Notes under the pieces: model-generated | The model's input: only the letters and a program-made list of their open reading frames with translations | Database searches by the model: none | Told to the model about the DNA's origin: nothing | Source of the DNA: Chara braunii | Taxonomy: Eukaryota > Streptophyta > Charophyceae > Charales > Characeae | Direction of reading: 5' to 3' | DNA: 50,726 nucleotides | NCBI GenBank assembly: GCA_003427395.1 | Contig: BFEA01000294.1 | Coordinates: 497,749 to 548,474, forward strand | Shown here: positions 22,057-32,072 of the stretch, one piece after another | Numbering within the stretch: position 1 is the first letter of the stretch | How the letters are laid out: each line of letters starts with the position of its first letter | Position numbers and translations under genes: made by a program

Positions 22057-23097
22057 CAAGAGAAAGTACACCAACTTTCAAAATGCCGCAAAGCAAAATT
22101 CTCAGAAATGCGAGGATTTGGGTCCTCGACAGGCATAAGGGTCCCCTGTTGCATCTGTGCCCGCCCTAAGTGAAGGCGGGCCTAATAAATTACAAGAGGC
22201 CCTCGACTGTCAATTTCGTATTTGGGGTCCAGGCAGTTTCGTCGCACCAGTTGGTTGAGGAAAATACAGGCCGAGCAACGAGACTTTCGACGACCTTCCA
22301 GGCCTTTCCAAAATGATGCAGGCCCTGGACGAGAATGGCAGCGTCATAAACAGACAGTTGGGAGGCCCAACCAAATGAGGCCCAGTAGCTGCAAGAGAGG
22401 TGCAGCATCCTGGGGCCTACCGAAAGCTTCTGGGCCCAGGCCAGTCCAGCCAGGCTGCCGAATGAGGCAGGCTCTTTCCATATAGGAAAGAGCTCGCTGC
22501 CTGGCCAGGCATTCTCGCACTCGTATGCCTAGTGGCAGCAGTGCTGGAGCAAAGGTTCGCGGGCTGCGATAGGCGCTGAGAGGCAAGGCGTGGGCACGTG
22601 CGGTCGTGTGAAGGAGGAGGGTGCTGCTGAGGGCAGCGCCATAGCCCAGCCACCATAGCTGGCGGGCTTGGACTACAGTGAGGCGCAGGGGTGGTCTTCG
22701 GGTGTACAAAAGGGAAGACGTGGGAGAGAGACAAGGGAGAGAGAGAAGGATGATGATGATGATGATGATGTGAGGGCAAATACCTGGTATTGGCGATGGT
22801 TTGCATGGGCGACATCTTCAAGTACTTCAGAGGCTGCTGACGTCAACAGTTGCATTGTCAATTAGTAGACCAGTAGTAGCTGTGTATGGAGTAGGCTGGG
22901 CGCCGAGCGCCAAGTAGGGAGAAAGGGACTGGATACATATGTTGGTGGTGGCAAAAACACGCTCTCATTAACATTGGTTTTCGGTGCTACGATTCTCCAT
23001 TGGTGTCATATTGGTGCAATTTTGCTTTGTGTTCACTATGATACGATGCGACTTTCAATGTGATTGTGCAATCTGAATATTGTCATCTCCTTGCAGA
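22057..23097 (-). repeat. Left arm of a second large inverted repeat (~1 kb)
   Basis: Its reverse complement aligns with 30055-31110 and, more weakly, to about 31300. Matching points include the GGCCCGCCTTCACTTA block, the CTATATGGAAAG hairpin (22471-22493 against 30637-30663), CTTCCAG/GGGCCT-rich blocks, and the GCAAC/TACTAC end near 22860-22900. Identity is patchy, perhaps 60-70 percent. It carries no protein. The pair may be two copies of one non-coding mobile element in opposite orientation. Confidence 0.7.
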
Positions 23098-23270
23098 AAC
23101 ATAAATAAAGAAATAAATAAATAAGTAGGTGGAGGAGATTTTTCAAAATTTTCTGTAGCATTTTGTTACCCCCATGGGGTCGAAGTGTGCCAAGCGACAA
23201 AATGGCTAAGTAAAAAGAGAATTTTGTCAGCACTTCGTTACCCCCAAGGGGTCAAAATATGCGCCGACAG
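23098..23270. repeat. Direct repeat copies 2 and 3 (CCCC..GGGGTC motif)
   Basis: A second full copy of the 21945-22056 repeat (23098-23198) is followed by a third, shorter copy (AATTTTGTCAGCACTTCG, CCCCCAAGGGGTC). All contain a C4-5/G4 mini-palindrome with a two- or three-base centre. Confidence 0.75.
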
Positions 23271-23730
23271 CAAAATGGTTGTCCTAAGGAACGCTTGAGG
23301 GTGCCGCAGAGAAATTCGAATGTCCAGAAGAAAAAAATCAAGAAAATCAAAAGAAGGAGATAAGAAGATATATTTTGGAGAGGAGAATTGAAGATTAGTA
23401 GAAAAGGGTGAGTGAGGAGAAGACGGGAGAAAAAGATGGTAGAAGATGAGTGAAGAGTGGCCAGTGTGTTAGGGCACTGGCCACGCACGAGAAGCTTGAT
23501 TATATATATCAAGGAGTGGGGCGGGGTGGCTGAGGGCGCGGCGCGCATGTGCGGTGGCCTTGGCCTTGGCGCTTGTGCATGCGCGTCAGACACGTGTCAC
23601 TTTTTCCCCGCTGACACGTGCATTGTTTCCCCGCCTCGCCGCTGCTCTTTTTCCCCATTTTTCCCCCTTTGCACGCTCCAAAACTGGGGATTGGACATCA
23701 TGGGATGGGATGTGTGGGAGTGGGGGACCT

Positions 23731-23746
23731 TCCCGCTCTGATACCA
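23731..23746 (-). other. Primer binding site (tRNA-iMet type)
   Basis: The minus strand reads TGGTATCAGAGCGGGA, the 3'-end complement typical of initiator-Met tRNA priming in plant LTR retrotransposons. It is preceded by CCGTTACA plus one base, fitting an LTR that ends in CA at 23748. The gag-like frame at 20674 lies downstream on the same strand, about 3 kb away because of nested insertions. Confidence 0.8.
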
Positions 23747-23747
23747 G

Positions 23748-24330
23748 TGTAACGGGACGATCGTGGTGGTTGTCCCGTCGCTGTCGAGAACAAGGAGATG
23801 AGGAAGAGGGTGGAGATGGCGGTGTCGAGCGCACCGCCTTTTCTGACGAAAGAGGCGGGAGCCCTCCTGGCCATGTCACGCAGGAGTTTACACAAAAAGC
23901 AAATCACAGAGACAACTCGGGGATGACGCCTAATTAATCCCGCGGACCGTCGAGACAGTCGTGGTCGCGTTGTCCCTTCGCCGCTCTAGCCGGGTGCGCC
24001 AGTTGTACATCCCGCGTCCCCTACGACAGGACAGGTTCCCGCGGGGCATAAGCTTGCTTCCCTAAGGGGTTGTCACCACCTTAGGGGCGTATCCCTACCG
24101 AGTTGCTGACCCACGTGCGAAAGCTTTTACATGCAGTTGCAGAGGTGGGTCAGCCGAGGGCGTTTGCTCGCTCGCTGTAGTATAGGTACGCGCGATTTAA
24201 ACGCCTATTGAACCCGGACGTCGTCCGTTTCTTAGGGCGCTGATCTCCTAAGTACGAAACGTACGCCGGTTGACTAAGACGGTCTCAACCAAGTGTGAAA
24301 CCCCAATATCCTAGTCCCTTTGGTCACCAG
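23748..24330 (-). mobile_element. Probable 5' LTR of the minus-strand element
   Basis: Sequence directly upstream (minus strand) of the primer binding site must contain the 5' LTR if the element is intact there. Its inner edge, TGTAACGGG on the plus strand at 23748, fits the TG..CA rule. I could not locate a matching 3' LTR near 18700, nor the outer edge, so the right boundary is a guess. Confidence 0.4.
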
Positions 24331-25700
24331 TTAAAAGAAAGACAAAACAACCGCACATAGTTACATAAAAAGAATCGACCGTAATCGACATGAACATATA
24401 TCCAATGATAACCGAACAAATTTAAATCATCATTAGATACATCCAATAACACAATATCAAAATAAAATCCGACCACCCCGGGTCGAATTCCACAAAAATC
24501 ATACAGCCGCCAACGAGGAGTTGGCTTTCAACTCAATGCACCCGATAAGGTAGTCGGTTTGTCTTAGTTTTGACTTGATGAGATGCGTTGCCAAAGTTAT
24601 TCATTCCATCCTACCGCCGACCTAAGATTGGATACGCACATACCCGTCTCCAGACGTTTCTCAATCTTCTTGGATGACGGGCTGTTTTGCGGATGATTCT
24701 TGATCAGGGGCATTGCTTGAGGTGTTGCATGCCTCTCCCTCTAGGAAGTCGTCTAGGGTACTCCTCCTCACCCGAGCACAAGACTCGGATCTGAGAAGTT
24801 GGGCTGTTTTCACCGAATCGGCAAGTACACCCCCATTGAACGGTCCACTCCGGGTCGATAACAGGGTCGGCTCCTAAAGCAACGAACCCTCGCCCCAGAT
24901 GCTTCCTGAAGAAAGAGAATGCTTTCACAAGAAGTAGATTTTCAGTTGTACCCTTCGTCTCTTGCCCAAGGTAACTCAAACAAAAAGAGTTAGAAAAGAT
25001 AGAGAATGAGAACCATTTGCACATGTAAAGGTAGATAAAGTCATTCAGGATAGAAAGGGTCAATCCTTGGGGAAGGCTAAGTCCATCTGACCTTATCTGC
25101 CATGTTTCAATCGAATTCATTCTACGGTATACACAAAATTAACGTTTTTCAAAACAACGAATCATTTTTGGCATGCAAGCAGGTGAGAAGTAAAAGGAAG
25201 ATAATCATTTTCCCTTTTCTCAATTATGCATAATCAATATTTTTTGCAAGCATCCTTCTACCTACCTGCACACAAAAACATCCACAGACCCAGAAAATCC
25301 AGCAATCCATACTCTCGTCAGATCCCACTTTTCACATGCATGACCACACACACTTTACTCAATTTTTTATTTTGAACGCTCAAAACAAATAGGGTCAAGC
25401 AAAGTGTGGGTTCACATAGGTGTGAAAAGGAATCTGAGTCAATCAACCGACTGACCACTGACCTTGAGGCTCACTCAAGAAGTCGTACAAACTCCTGTCT
25501 TCAAAAATTTATCACGACGATTCGTCAGCAAAGTGATCAACACCACTCTCTTGTAGTGACCACAAGTTAAAACACCCCCGCAATTACTTTTCAGTAAGCG
25601 TTACCGCCACTTGCTTTTATCGTCACCACGTTACTGCGTCGTTACGTCCACGGTGCTTAAAAAACACATCACTTTAGCGACACCTTCCCCGCGCCAATGC
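24331..25700. other. Unassigned sequence with one 138-residue frame
   Basis: A minus frame at 25120-24704 (138 residues) has a hydrophobic stretch and a Cys/Arg-rich end but no domain I recognise, and a plant-exon origin cannot be excluded. The rest is AT-rich with no motif. Inverted trinucleotides and Leu/Ser-rich frames elsewhere are shadows. Confidence 0.3.
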
Positions 25701-25749
25701 CCAGCCGCCGCTTAGTGCAAAAATACTGTTGTTACCGCCGTAAAACCAG

Positions 25750-25990
25750 TGTCGTTGCTGTAAAAAAAATCTGGCATCGCTTCCGCACCACCACCATGAA
25801 TACTAGTGCCGCCACAACGAAAATCCGGTAGCGCTTTCGCACTACCGCCGTTACAACTAGTGCCGCCGTAGCAAAACTCCGACAGCGCTTCCGCACTACC
25901 GTCGTTAAAACTAGTGCCGCCGTAGCCAAAATCCGGGAGCGCTTCCGCACCCCCGCCGTTAACAGCCTTGTTGTCGCTGTAAAATTTCAG
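25750..25990. repeat. 54-bp minisatellite, ~4.5 units
   Basis: Units carry GCGCTTCCGCACTACCGCCG, ACTAGTGCCGCC and AAAATCCGG. On the minus strand the array stays open because 54 is a multiple of three, giving an 18-residue Gly/Ala-rich repeat (EALPDF.YGGTS) in a 181-residue frame (26257-25712). Whether that frame is translated is unknown; it has no other domain. Confidence 0.85.
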
Positions 25991-27131
25991 CAGCGTTTCC
26001 CCACTACAGCGGAAAAATGACGAACCGAAATTAGCAAAATTTGGGCCCCAAGCCCAAGTTCCACAGCGCCGTACTGTCGAGTCCCGCAGCATCCCTGGGT
26101 CAGTCCCGTGGGACCAGCACCAGCCAGAGGGGAGGGGAGCAGAGTGCCCCCTGCCTTGGCTATGGCTGCCCAACTCCTCTCCTTGCGCTCCTCTGCAGAA
26201 CTCCAGCTTCCTTCCACGTTGCCTCAGGCAGCACCTCCAGCAGCCAGGAGCACTCAAGTGTGCTCGTCACACACTGGCACCACGAGTGCTTTGTGTGGCA
26301 GCTGAGGGACAACTGCCTGTTTTATTGTGGCTAAGGAGGGCTGGACGTCACACCAGCCCCCAGGCAAAATCGCGGACTCGCAGCGAGCCCTTGATCTGGC
26401 CAACATCCAGGGCTAACGGTGGCCGCACCTCAGCCACAGCCTTAGTGAGGGCAGTTCCTTTAACTGCCCTCTTTTTCTTTTTCTTTTCTTTTCCTCAGCT
26501 GTCTCGGAATTTCACGAGATAGCCGAGGTTCTGGCATTTTCAAAACAATTTTTCTTTTATTTTTCTGATAAGGGGTTGGAGAGATACAACCCCTTAAAGT
26601 TCGATGTATCCGGACCTTTTTCGAGGGCAGATACATTGGGGAAAAGGTTGTACTTGGCCTTTTCCTTTTATGACTCCTCCATTTCCAGGCTCCCTCTAAA
26701 ACCGGGAGCCTGACAGTTACCTCTGGCAGCTTCTACCAGAGGTAGCACCATGTGAGGACAAGTGTCCTCACACAAATAAAGAAGAAACAAACAAAAAGAA
26801 AAGGAAAAAAATAAAACCACTCTAACTGCATGTGTCTGACCATTCTCTCGGCCAGGTTCATGCAGTTGCATGCAACAGCCCCTTCCTTATTTTTCTCTGC
26901 CCTCCCCTGAAAACGAGGAGGGCAGTTGGCAGATTGGGAGAGGTAGGGCCTCCTCCTCCCAACCCCCACGTCCCTTCTCTCTCTCTCTCTCTCAGCTCCT
27001 TCACGTGTGTACTGCGGGCCGCGAGATTTAAGATCTCGCGGCCACAGTAAGTTGTTGAAAACAGAGTGGGAGCCTTTGTGCTCCCACACAGTCCAAAGGA
27101 CTGTTCCTTTCCCACGAGGCACCTGCCTCGT

Positions 27132-27154
27132 TTTTTTTTTTTTTTTTTTTTTTT
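27132..27154. repeat. Poly(T) tract
   Basis: About 23 consecutive T directly follow the ACGAGGC/GCCTCGT hairpin. It could be the poly(A) tail of a minus-strand retroposed copy; the U6 fragment on the minus strand lies 400 bp upstream. Confidence 0.8.
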
Positions 27155-27513
27155 GCCCTTACAGTTTTAGTTCATTTTATCCTTTCTCATTTTCCCCTTG
27201 CTGGCTGTGTCCCAAAGGCTGCGAACGGGGAGGGAGAAACGAAAGGGTCTAAAAAAAAAATGAAGAAGGAAAGGGGAAAAAAAAAAACAAAAAAAAACAA
27301 CAAATTTCTCATGAGCAAAACGGCTGTCCGTTGTAAGCGGGTGCCTACTGGTGTCTTCTGGGGACACTAAGTCCCCTGCCACATCTGCGAGCGTGCGTGC
27401 CTTTTTTTTTTTTTTTAGTAAAGAAGTCGTTGGCTTAAGCCAACGGCCACGGTTTTTCTTACCCCTACGCTGTGCTGGCACCTCCCCCCCTTGCCTTTCG
27501 ATTTGCAGACCCA

Positions 27514-27524
27514 GGTTCGATTCC
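27514..27524 (+). promoter_or_regulatory. tRNA B-box-like sequence
   Basis: GGTTCGATTCC is an exact match to the RNA polymerase III B-box consensus. No full tRNA can be folded around it and no correctly spaced A box is evident, so it is more likely part of a decayed tRNA-derived SINE. It abuts the U6 fragment in opposite orientation. Confidence 0.5.
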
Positions 27525-27551
27525 CGTCGGGAATTGAAAAAAATATTTAAG

Positions 27552-27597
27552 CCATTTCTCGATTTATGCGTGTCATCCTTGCGCAGGGGCCATGCTA
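27552..27597 (-). ncRNA. U6 snRNA 3'-half fragment (pseudogene)
   Basis: The minus strand from 27597 to 27552 reads TAGCATGGCCCCTGCGCAAG, then GATGACACGCATAAATCGAG and AAATGG. This agrees at all 46 positions with the 3' half of plant U6 as I remember it. The GCATAAATCGAGAAATGG ending is the green-plant version. The 5' half (stem-loop and ACAGAGA box) is missing: upstream sequence diverges immediately before TAGCATGG. The usual T-tract downstream is altered. This looks like a truncated or chimeric retroposed copy, which LINE machinery is known to make. Confidence 0.85.
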
Positions 27598-28248
27598 TGG
27601 TCACACGACTGTTTTCAGCCATGAGATCTGTCGATCTCGCAGCCGAAAAATGGCCGCGCTTCATGCTTTCAAAAACGGGCTGCTCCGAAAAAGGAGCTAG
27701 CCCAGGCAGTGTGTCGTCAGGCTCGATCCCAGCGTCTGATGGGTGATAGCTTCATGTTGTAACCTACTGGGCTAGCTCCTATTCACGGAAGCTAGATCCG
27801 GAACTCTTCTATTTGAAGAGCTGCTGCCCAGTAGGTCACCCAACCTCAGGACTGGGCAGCCCCAAACTGCCTCGCCTTGGCAAACGGTCGTTGCCCCACC
27901 ATCTAACCGGCTGGGGCTTAGCCCGGTGGGCCCGATAAGCCACCACTACTCAGGCTCTGAATCGCGCGGCTGTCATCATTTTAAGTAGGATAGGAGTTAG
28001 ACTTAGTATTCCAACGCCAGTACGCCCCTCCGTACTCGCCAGGCGTGGTTGGTGACCGACCGCACCGCCGCTATAGCATGCCGCATGCATTTGGACTTGA
28101 GCAAAAATTTAGTTTCTTAGTCGTAGGTTTGGTCTGAATAAACGTTTGGCAACGTCAATCTCATCAAGTCCTTCAATTCAGCGAAAGAGTCGGACAGCGT
28201 CCGACGTTTAAAATCCGGGGCAAATACCCTTGTCAGGGTATTTGCCCC

Positions 28249-29012
28249 GACAACGGAATAGAGAGACACAGCTCCGCTGTAGACTCAACACTCCAAAAAA
28301 TGTGCGATTGAAGAATGAGCCCAAAGTGCAGACTGCAGCTGGGGTATACCCCCAGAGGTCTGTCTGGACTGGACTGGACCGGACTGAATATCCACATGGC
28401 TGTTATGACTCAGCCAGGGTTCGATCCCTCGTCCGCGGGTTCTTAATATGTCAGCATGATCCATGGGGACTATTCCACATTTTGCCGTGGGTATAAAGTC
28501 TCCTTTCAAAAATCCCTCTTCTCGCAGTGTACTTAACAGTTTCCTACCTACCCGCCAGCCTACTATTTTATTTTTTTGTTTTCTTGTTTTTATTTTTTTC
28601 TGCTCTCCAGTTCTGACTGTTGGCGCCCTCTGCAGTTGGCGTCTGTTCTCAAATTCCTCCAACACTTTGTGCCATCCGGCATTCTGGCGCCCAGACTCAG
28701 ACCTTCGATTTTCAGTTCAGCCCTGAGGCAAATTGCACCTCTGCCATGGGACTGAACTTGAGTCCAGTACTTAAGACTGGACTTAAGCCCAGTACGAGCA
28801 TTCAGTTTTCGGCCTCAGTGCTTGTGCTTCAGTGTGACTTGCTGCGACATTGTGTTCGGAATCCAAGATTGTGACTTTGCGACTTTGCCTCTTCGTGTCC
28901 GCGTCCGTCTCGTAGAGTCGAGTCCGTGTCGAGTTGAGTGAGTATGTGTGTGTGCCCTCACTCTCTCCCTCTCTCTCCCTTGACCTCGCTACTCTGCCTC
29001 CGCCTCGTCACA
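28249..29012 (+). mobile_element. Region containing the probable 5' LTR of the chromovirus
   Basis: The primer binding site at 29014 is preceded by CGTCACA and one spacer base, so an LTR should end at 29012. The upstream edge is not identifiable and no matching 3' LTR was found after 38838. A 12-bp near-perfect stem (CTTGAGTCCAGT/ACTGGACTTAAG, one G-T pair) lies near 28755-28785. Confidence 0.4.
28418..28428 (+). promoter_or_regulatory. Second tRNA B-box-like sequence
   Basis: GGTTCGATCCC fits the B-box consensus and sits in a short GACTCAGCCA...TCGTCCGCGGG context. No complete tRNA fold is visible. With the copy at 27514 and a variant GGCTCGATCCC near 27719, it hints at SINE remnants. Confidence 0.4.
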
Positions 29013-29013
29013 C

Positions 29014-29029
29014 TGGTATCGGAGCAGCG
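29014..29029 (+). other. Primer binding site of the plus-strand element
   Basis: TGGTATCGGAGCAGCG resembles the iMet-type site TGGTATCAGAGC with one change. Its CACTGGTATC context is the same as that of the minus-strand site at 23746. It lies upstream of the plus-strand gag at 32561, with insertions between. Confidence 0.7.
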
Positions 29030-30054
29030 AACGATCGCCCTCCCTCGCTCCCTGTTCAAGGTGGAGCAACCAGCGCTCCAACGCCATCGCCGTCACCACC
29101 GTCGTCTTCAATGCCACCACGTCATCGCCATCGTCGTTGTCTTCGTCGTCGTCATCGCTGCCACGTCAGCTTCTTGTACCTGTCATTGTTGCTATTGCCA
29201 TTGCCACGTCAGCAACTCCTCATCCTGGTCGTTGCTGCCACGTCATCGATCCCGAAGCCGACGTGCAGGTAAGTGACCGATAAATTTATTTTTTTCCTTT
29301 TTTTTTTCCTTTCTTCTCCTTTTCTCCTTGTTTCTTTCTCACCTCCTCGTCATCGTCGTCGTCGTTTTTCCTTTTCTTCTTCTTCCTCTTCTTCTTCTTC
29401 ATCGTTCTCATTCTTCCCCCCCTCTTCTCCTCTCCTTCCTCCTCCTCCCTTCGTCTTCGCCACCCTCATCATCGTGCGTTATCTCCCCCGCCCCCCCCGC
29501 CGCGCGCTATCTCCCCCCGTCCCACGTCGTCCCCATTCCCCCACGGCGCGCTATCTCCCACCCGCGCGATCCTTCTCCGACGCTATCCCCCCGTCGCTCC
29601 CCTTCTTCCCCCGCACTTCCCGCGCTAGCCCCCCCGCTCCCGCTCCCGATCTCGTCCTCGTCCCCCGATCCCAACCCCGTTCCCCCAAGCCGATGCGTTC
29701 CGTCCTGATCCCGAATCTGAGCTTCCCAGCTCCCGGCCACCTTCCCATTCCCCGACCCCGATCTCCCTCCCCTTTCCAATCCCACCGCTCGTTTCCCCCC
29801 TGCGCAGTTCCTACCCCACCCCCCATACCTATCACCCTATCCTCGCACTACTAGGCTATCACCCAATCAACCACATAGATAGGATCGCTCCTCCCCCGAT
29901 TTATTTATTTATTTATTTTTTCAAAATTCTTTTGAAAATTTTGTAATCAAAATTTTTATTCTCCTTAATTCTAACACAAATAATACTAATTCAGCACTAA
30001 TTAAATTTCTTTAATTTTTCAATCTTTCGTTAAATTCCTCCCCTTTAGCATTTG
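29030..30054. other. Leader region, C/T-rich then AT-rich, no gene
   Basis: 29080-29270 is rich in CATCGCC/GTCGTC triplets, 29280-29870 is strongly pyrimidine-rich, and 29890-30050 is AT-rich with (TTTA)n. Pro/Ser/Arg-rich open frames are compositional. Confidence 0.5.
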
Positions 30055-31300
30055 CAAGGAATATGAGCAAGAGCGATATACTGAAAACCAAGTTGCGAAA
30101 TCACACAGATGTCCAAGTAGTCATGTACAAGCAGGGAGCGCAAATGCACTGAGATTCCATCCATATAAGAGCAATACAATAACTCACGAGCGAATGTCCA
30201 ATCCCTCAGGGCACACCAACACCATATCCAATGTTGCTCCTACTCTGTCTGGCGGCCGGCGTCCAGCCTGCACTACTCGCCTATCCTACTACACCAGCGT
30301 TCATGCAACAGGGTCACTTCGACTTTGAAGACCAAGGTACATGACGTCAACACCATAGCTGACCTCCCTCGTGCACCAGGTATGTATCTCGTCTCTCCCC
30401 TCATCACCCCTGACTTCCCACAGTGTGCATTCTCAACACCCAAAGGCCACCATCGCCATCCAGACCAGCGCCCACCAGCCCGGCTATGGCTGCCGTGCGC
30501 CCACTGCCCAGCAGTGCACCTCACACCTCAGCCCCCGTGCGCGCGACCCAGCCGGCAGCTTCGTGTAAAACACGAAGTTGCAACGCAGCAGTGTGGCTGC
30601 ATTGCCTGCCTAGGCCAGAATGATCTGCCCAGCGATGCTCACTTTCCTATATGGAAAGTGAGCTCAGCCTCTGCTGCCTCTGGGCCTGGTTGGGCGAGCA
30701 TCCAGTAGCTTCCAGTCGGGCCTCAATGCCTGCGCCCAGGCCCAGTTGCAGTTACGGGCCTGGGCCCTTTACAGTTGGGCACGTCCAGGCAGTCCACGGG
30801 CGTCCACATGTTCGCTGTGATCTCATTGGCTCACGGCCACTACGTGGCGACAATGCTGCAATCTCATTGGTCTGTGGCTGTTGTATGATGTGTCGGCCTC
30901 TGAAAGCACACGCCCAGGGCCTTAACTGTATGAGGCCCTCGCTCAACTGCCCGTCGAGGCTGCAACTTCTGGAAAGAGCCTAGAGAGGCTCACGTTGCTC
31001 TGTAACCAACTGGCGTGCTGCAACTGTCTGATACCCACATATTGAAGAATGTCAAATCTTGGCCTCTTGCGAGTATTCAGGCCCGCCTTCACTTATGATG
31101 GGCACAGGGCTAGCTGAGGGTCTCTGCCCAGAACATGTGCATTTCTGTTAAGGGCCCCGCGAGGGCTCATTCCCCCGCACATATACGGCCCCTTCAGGGG
31201 GATCACACTGGCCTGTACCCAGGCCTTGGCACATATTGGCAGGCCCGGCTTCACTAAGGGCGGGCAATGCCTTTCCCAGCACTGACGAGAGGTCAATTCC
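30055..31300 (+). repeat. Right arm of the second large inverted repeat
   Basis: Homologous to the reverse complement of 22057-23097. It contains several perfect hairpins: CTTCGTGT/ACACGAAG near 30561-30579, GCTCACTTTCC/GGAAAGTGAGC at 30637-30663, GCCCAGGCCC/GGGCCTGGGC at 30734-30765, and CCCCT/AGGGG near 31190. The first two stems differ from the left arm in sequence while remaining perfect. Non-coding. Confidence 0.7.
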
Positions 31301-31366
31301 TTGCACATTCATCAATTATTAATTCGGAAATAATTTGGAATAAAAGAATTAATTAATTCCATATTA

Positions 31367-31900
31367 GTTTAATTCATGGCTACGCCGGACCCGGACCCGG
31401 ACATTTCCGGACATGGAACCGGACCCGTGTCCGGTAGTTTCCGGACGTCCGAAAAAATAAAAAATAAAAAAATCTGAAAAAAAAGTATGTTATGCAGAAT
31501 AACAATGCAAACCACTTTTGCCTCAGAGTCATGTCAGAATTCCTAACCAAACTTGAGTTAAAAGTCAAAAACTATAAAAAGCTTAAAAAAAGACTTTAAA
31601 AACTAATAGAAGGTAATGAATTATTAATAATTAAAAATTTGGGGTTGTCTAATAAATTACTATAGAGAGAGAACATGTCCGGACCCCCCCAAAAAGCATA
31701 AACGGGCCTGAAAAAACCCCAAAACAATTTTGGGGGCTTGGCTCCTCCATGGGGAAGGGTCCTGGACCGTTTTTTTTTTTTTTTTTTTTCCTCGAAATTT
31801 GCCAGATCCGGACCTTCCAGACCGGACGTCTGGATTCCGGACTGAATCCAGACCGTCCGGACGGCGGTTCGCACGTCCGGATTGTAGCCATGGTTTAATT
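31367..31900. mobile_element. hAT-like non-autonomous TIR element, copy 2 (CCGGAC words)
   Basis: The element is 31375-31892 (518 bp). It has a perfect 8-bp target-site duplication, GTTTAATT at 31367-31374 and 31893-31900, and terminal inverted repeats CATGGCTAC/GTAGCCATG. Both outer parts are crowded with CCGGAC or its complement GTCCGG, about a dozen in total. The AT-rich core holds the block GTATGTTATG...CACTTTTGCCTCAGAGTCAT shared with copies 1 and 3. The 8-bp duplication and subterminal word arrays are typical of hAT transposons. No intact transposase is present. Confidence 0.85.
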
Positions 31901-32072
31901 CCCAAATATTTTGAAAATAATTATTTTTTTTCTCATACTTCATTTTTTTGAAATTAAGTTTAATTAACTATTCCTTTTCGACATTTTTCAGCATTTATTT
32001 CATTTGAAAGTTCCTGAAATTTTCGTTTTTTTTTTTTTTCCCCTTCGGGATCTTTTTCAAATTTTTAATTTC

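Larger units (their letters stand above)
26447..28248. other. Hairpin-dense non-coding stretch
   Basis: A chain of distinct perfect stems with short loops: 26447-26471 (10 bp), 26569-26596 (10), 26640-26665 (8), 26686-26712 (9), 26718-26744 (9), 26751-26772 (10), 26897-26925 (9), 27017-27043 (11, extended by TACTG/CAGTA), 27066-27087 (8), 27088-27104 (7), 27114-27131 (7), palindrome 27428-27445 (18 nt), 27823-27860 (10) and 28217-28248 (13). Stem sequences are unrelated to each other, so this is not a repeat array. No protein frame is supported. Expectation for random sequence is well under one such stem per kb by a rough count. Confidence 0.85.

Noticed and set aside
27114-27154. GC hairpin followed by a T run, like a bacterial intrinsic terminator
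   Set aside because: The context is eukaryotic; the 23-T run is better explained as a retroposon poly(A) tail on the other strand, and the hairpin is one of many in the region.
27514-28428. tRNA genes suggested by two exact B boxes
   Set aside because: No A box at proper spacing and no cloverleaf could be drawn for either.
29273-29854. 193-residue Pro/Arg/Ser-rich plus-strand frame
   Set aside because: It is explained by pyrimidine-rich composition; all three frames are open for long stretches and none shows a domain.
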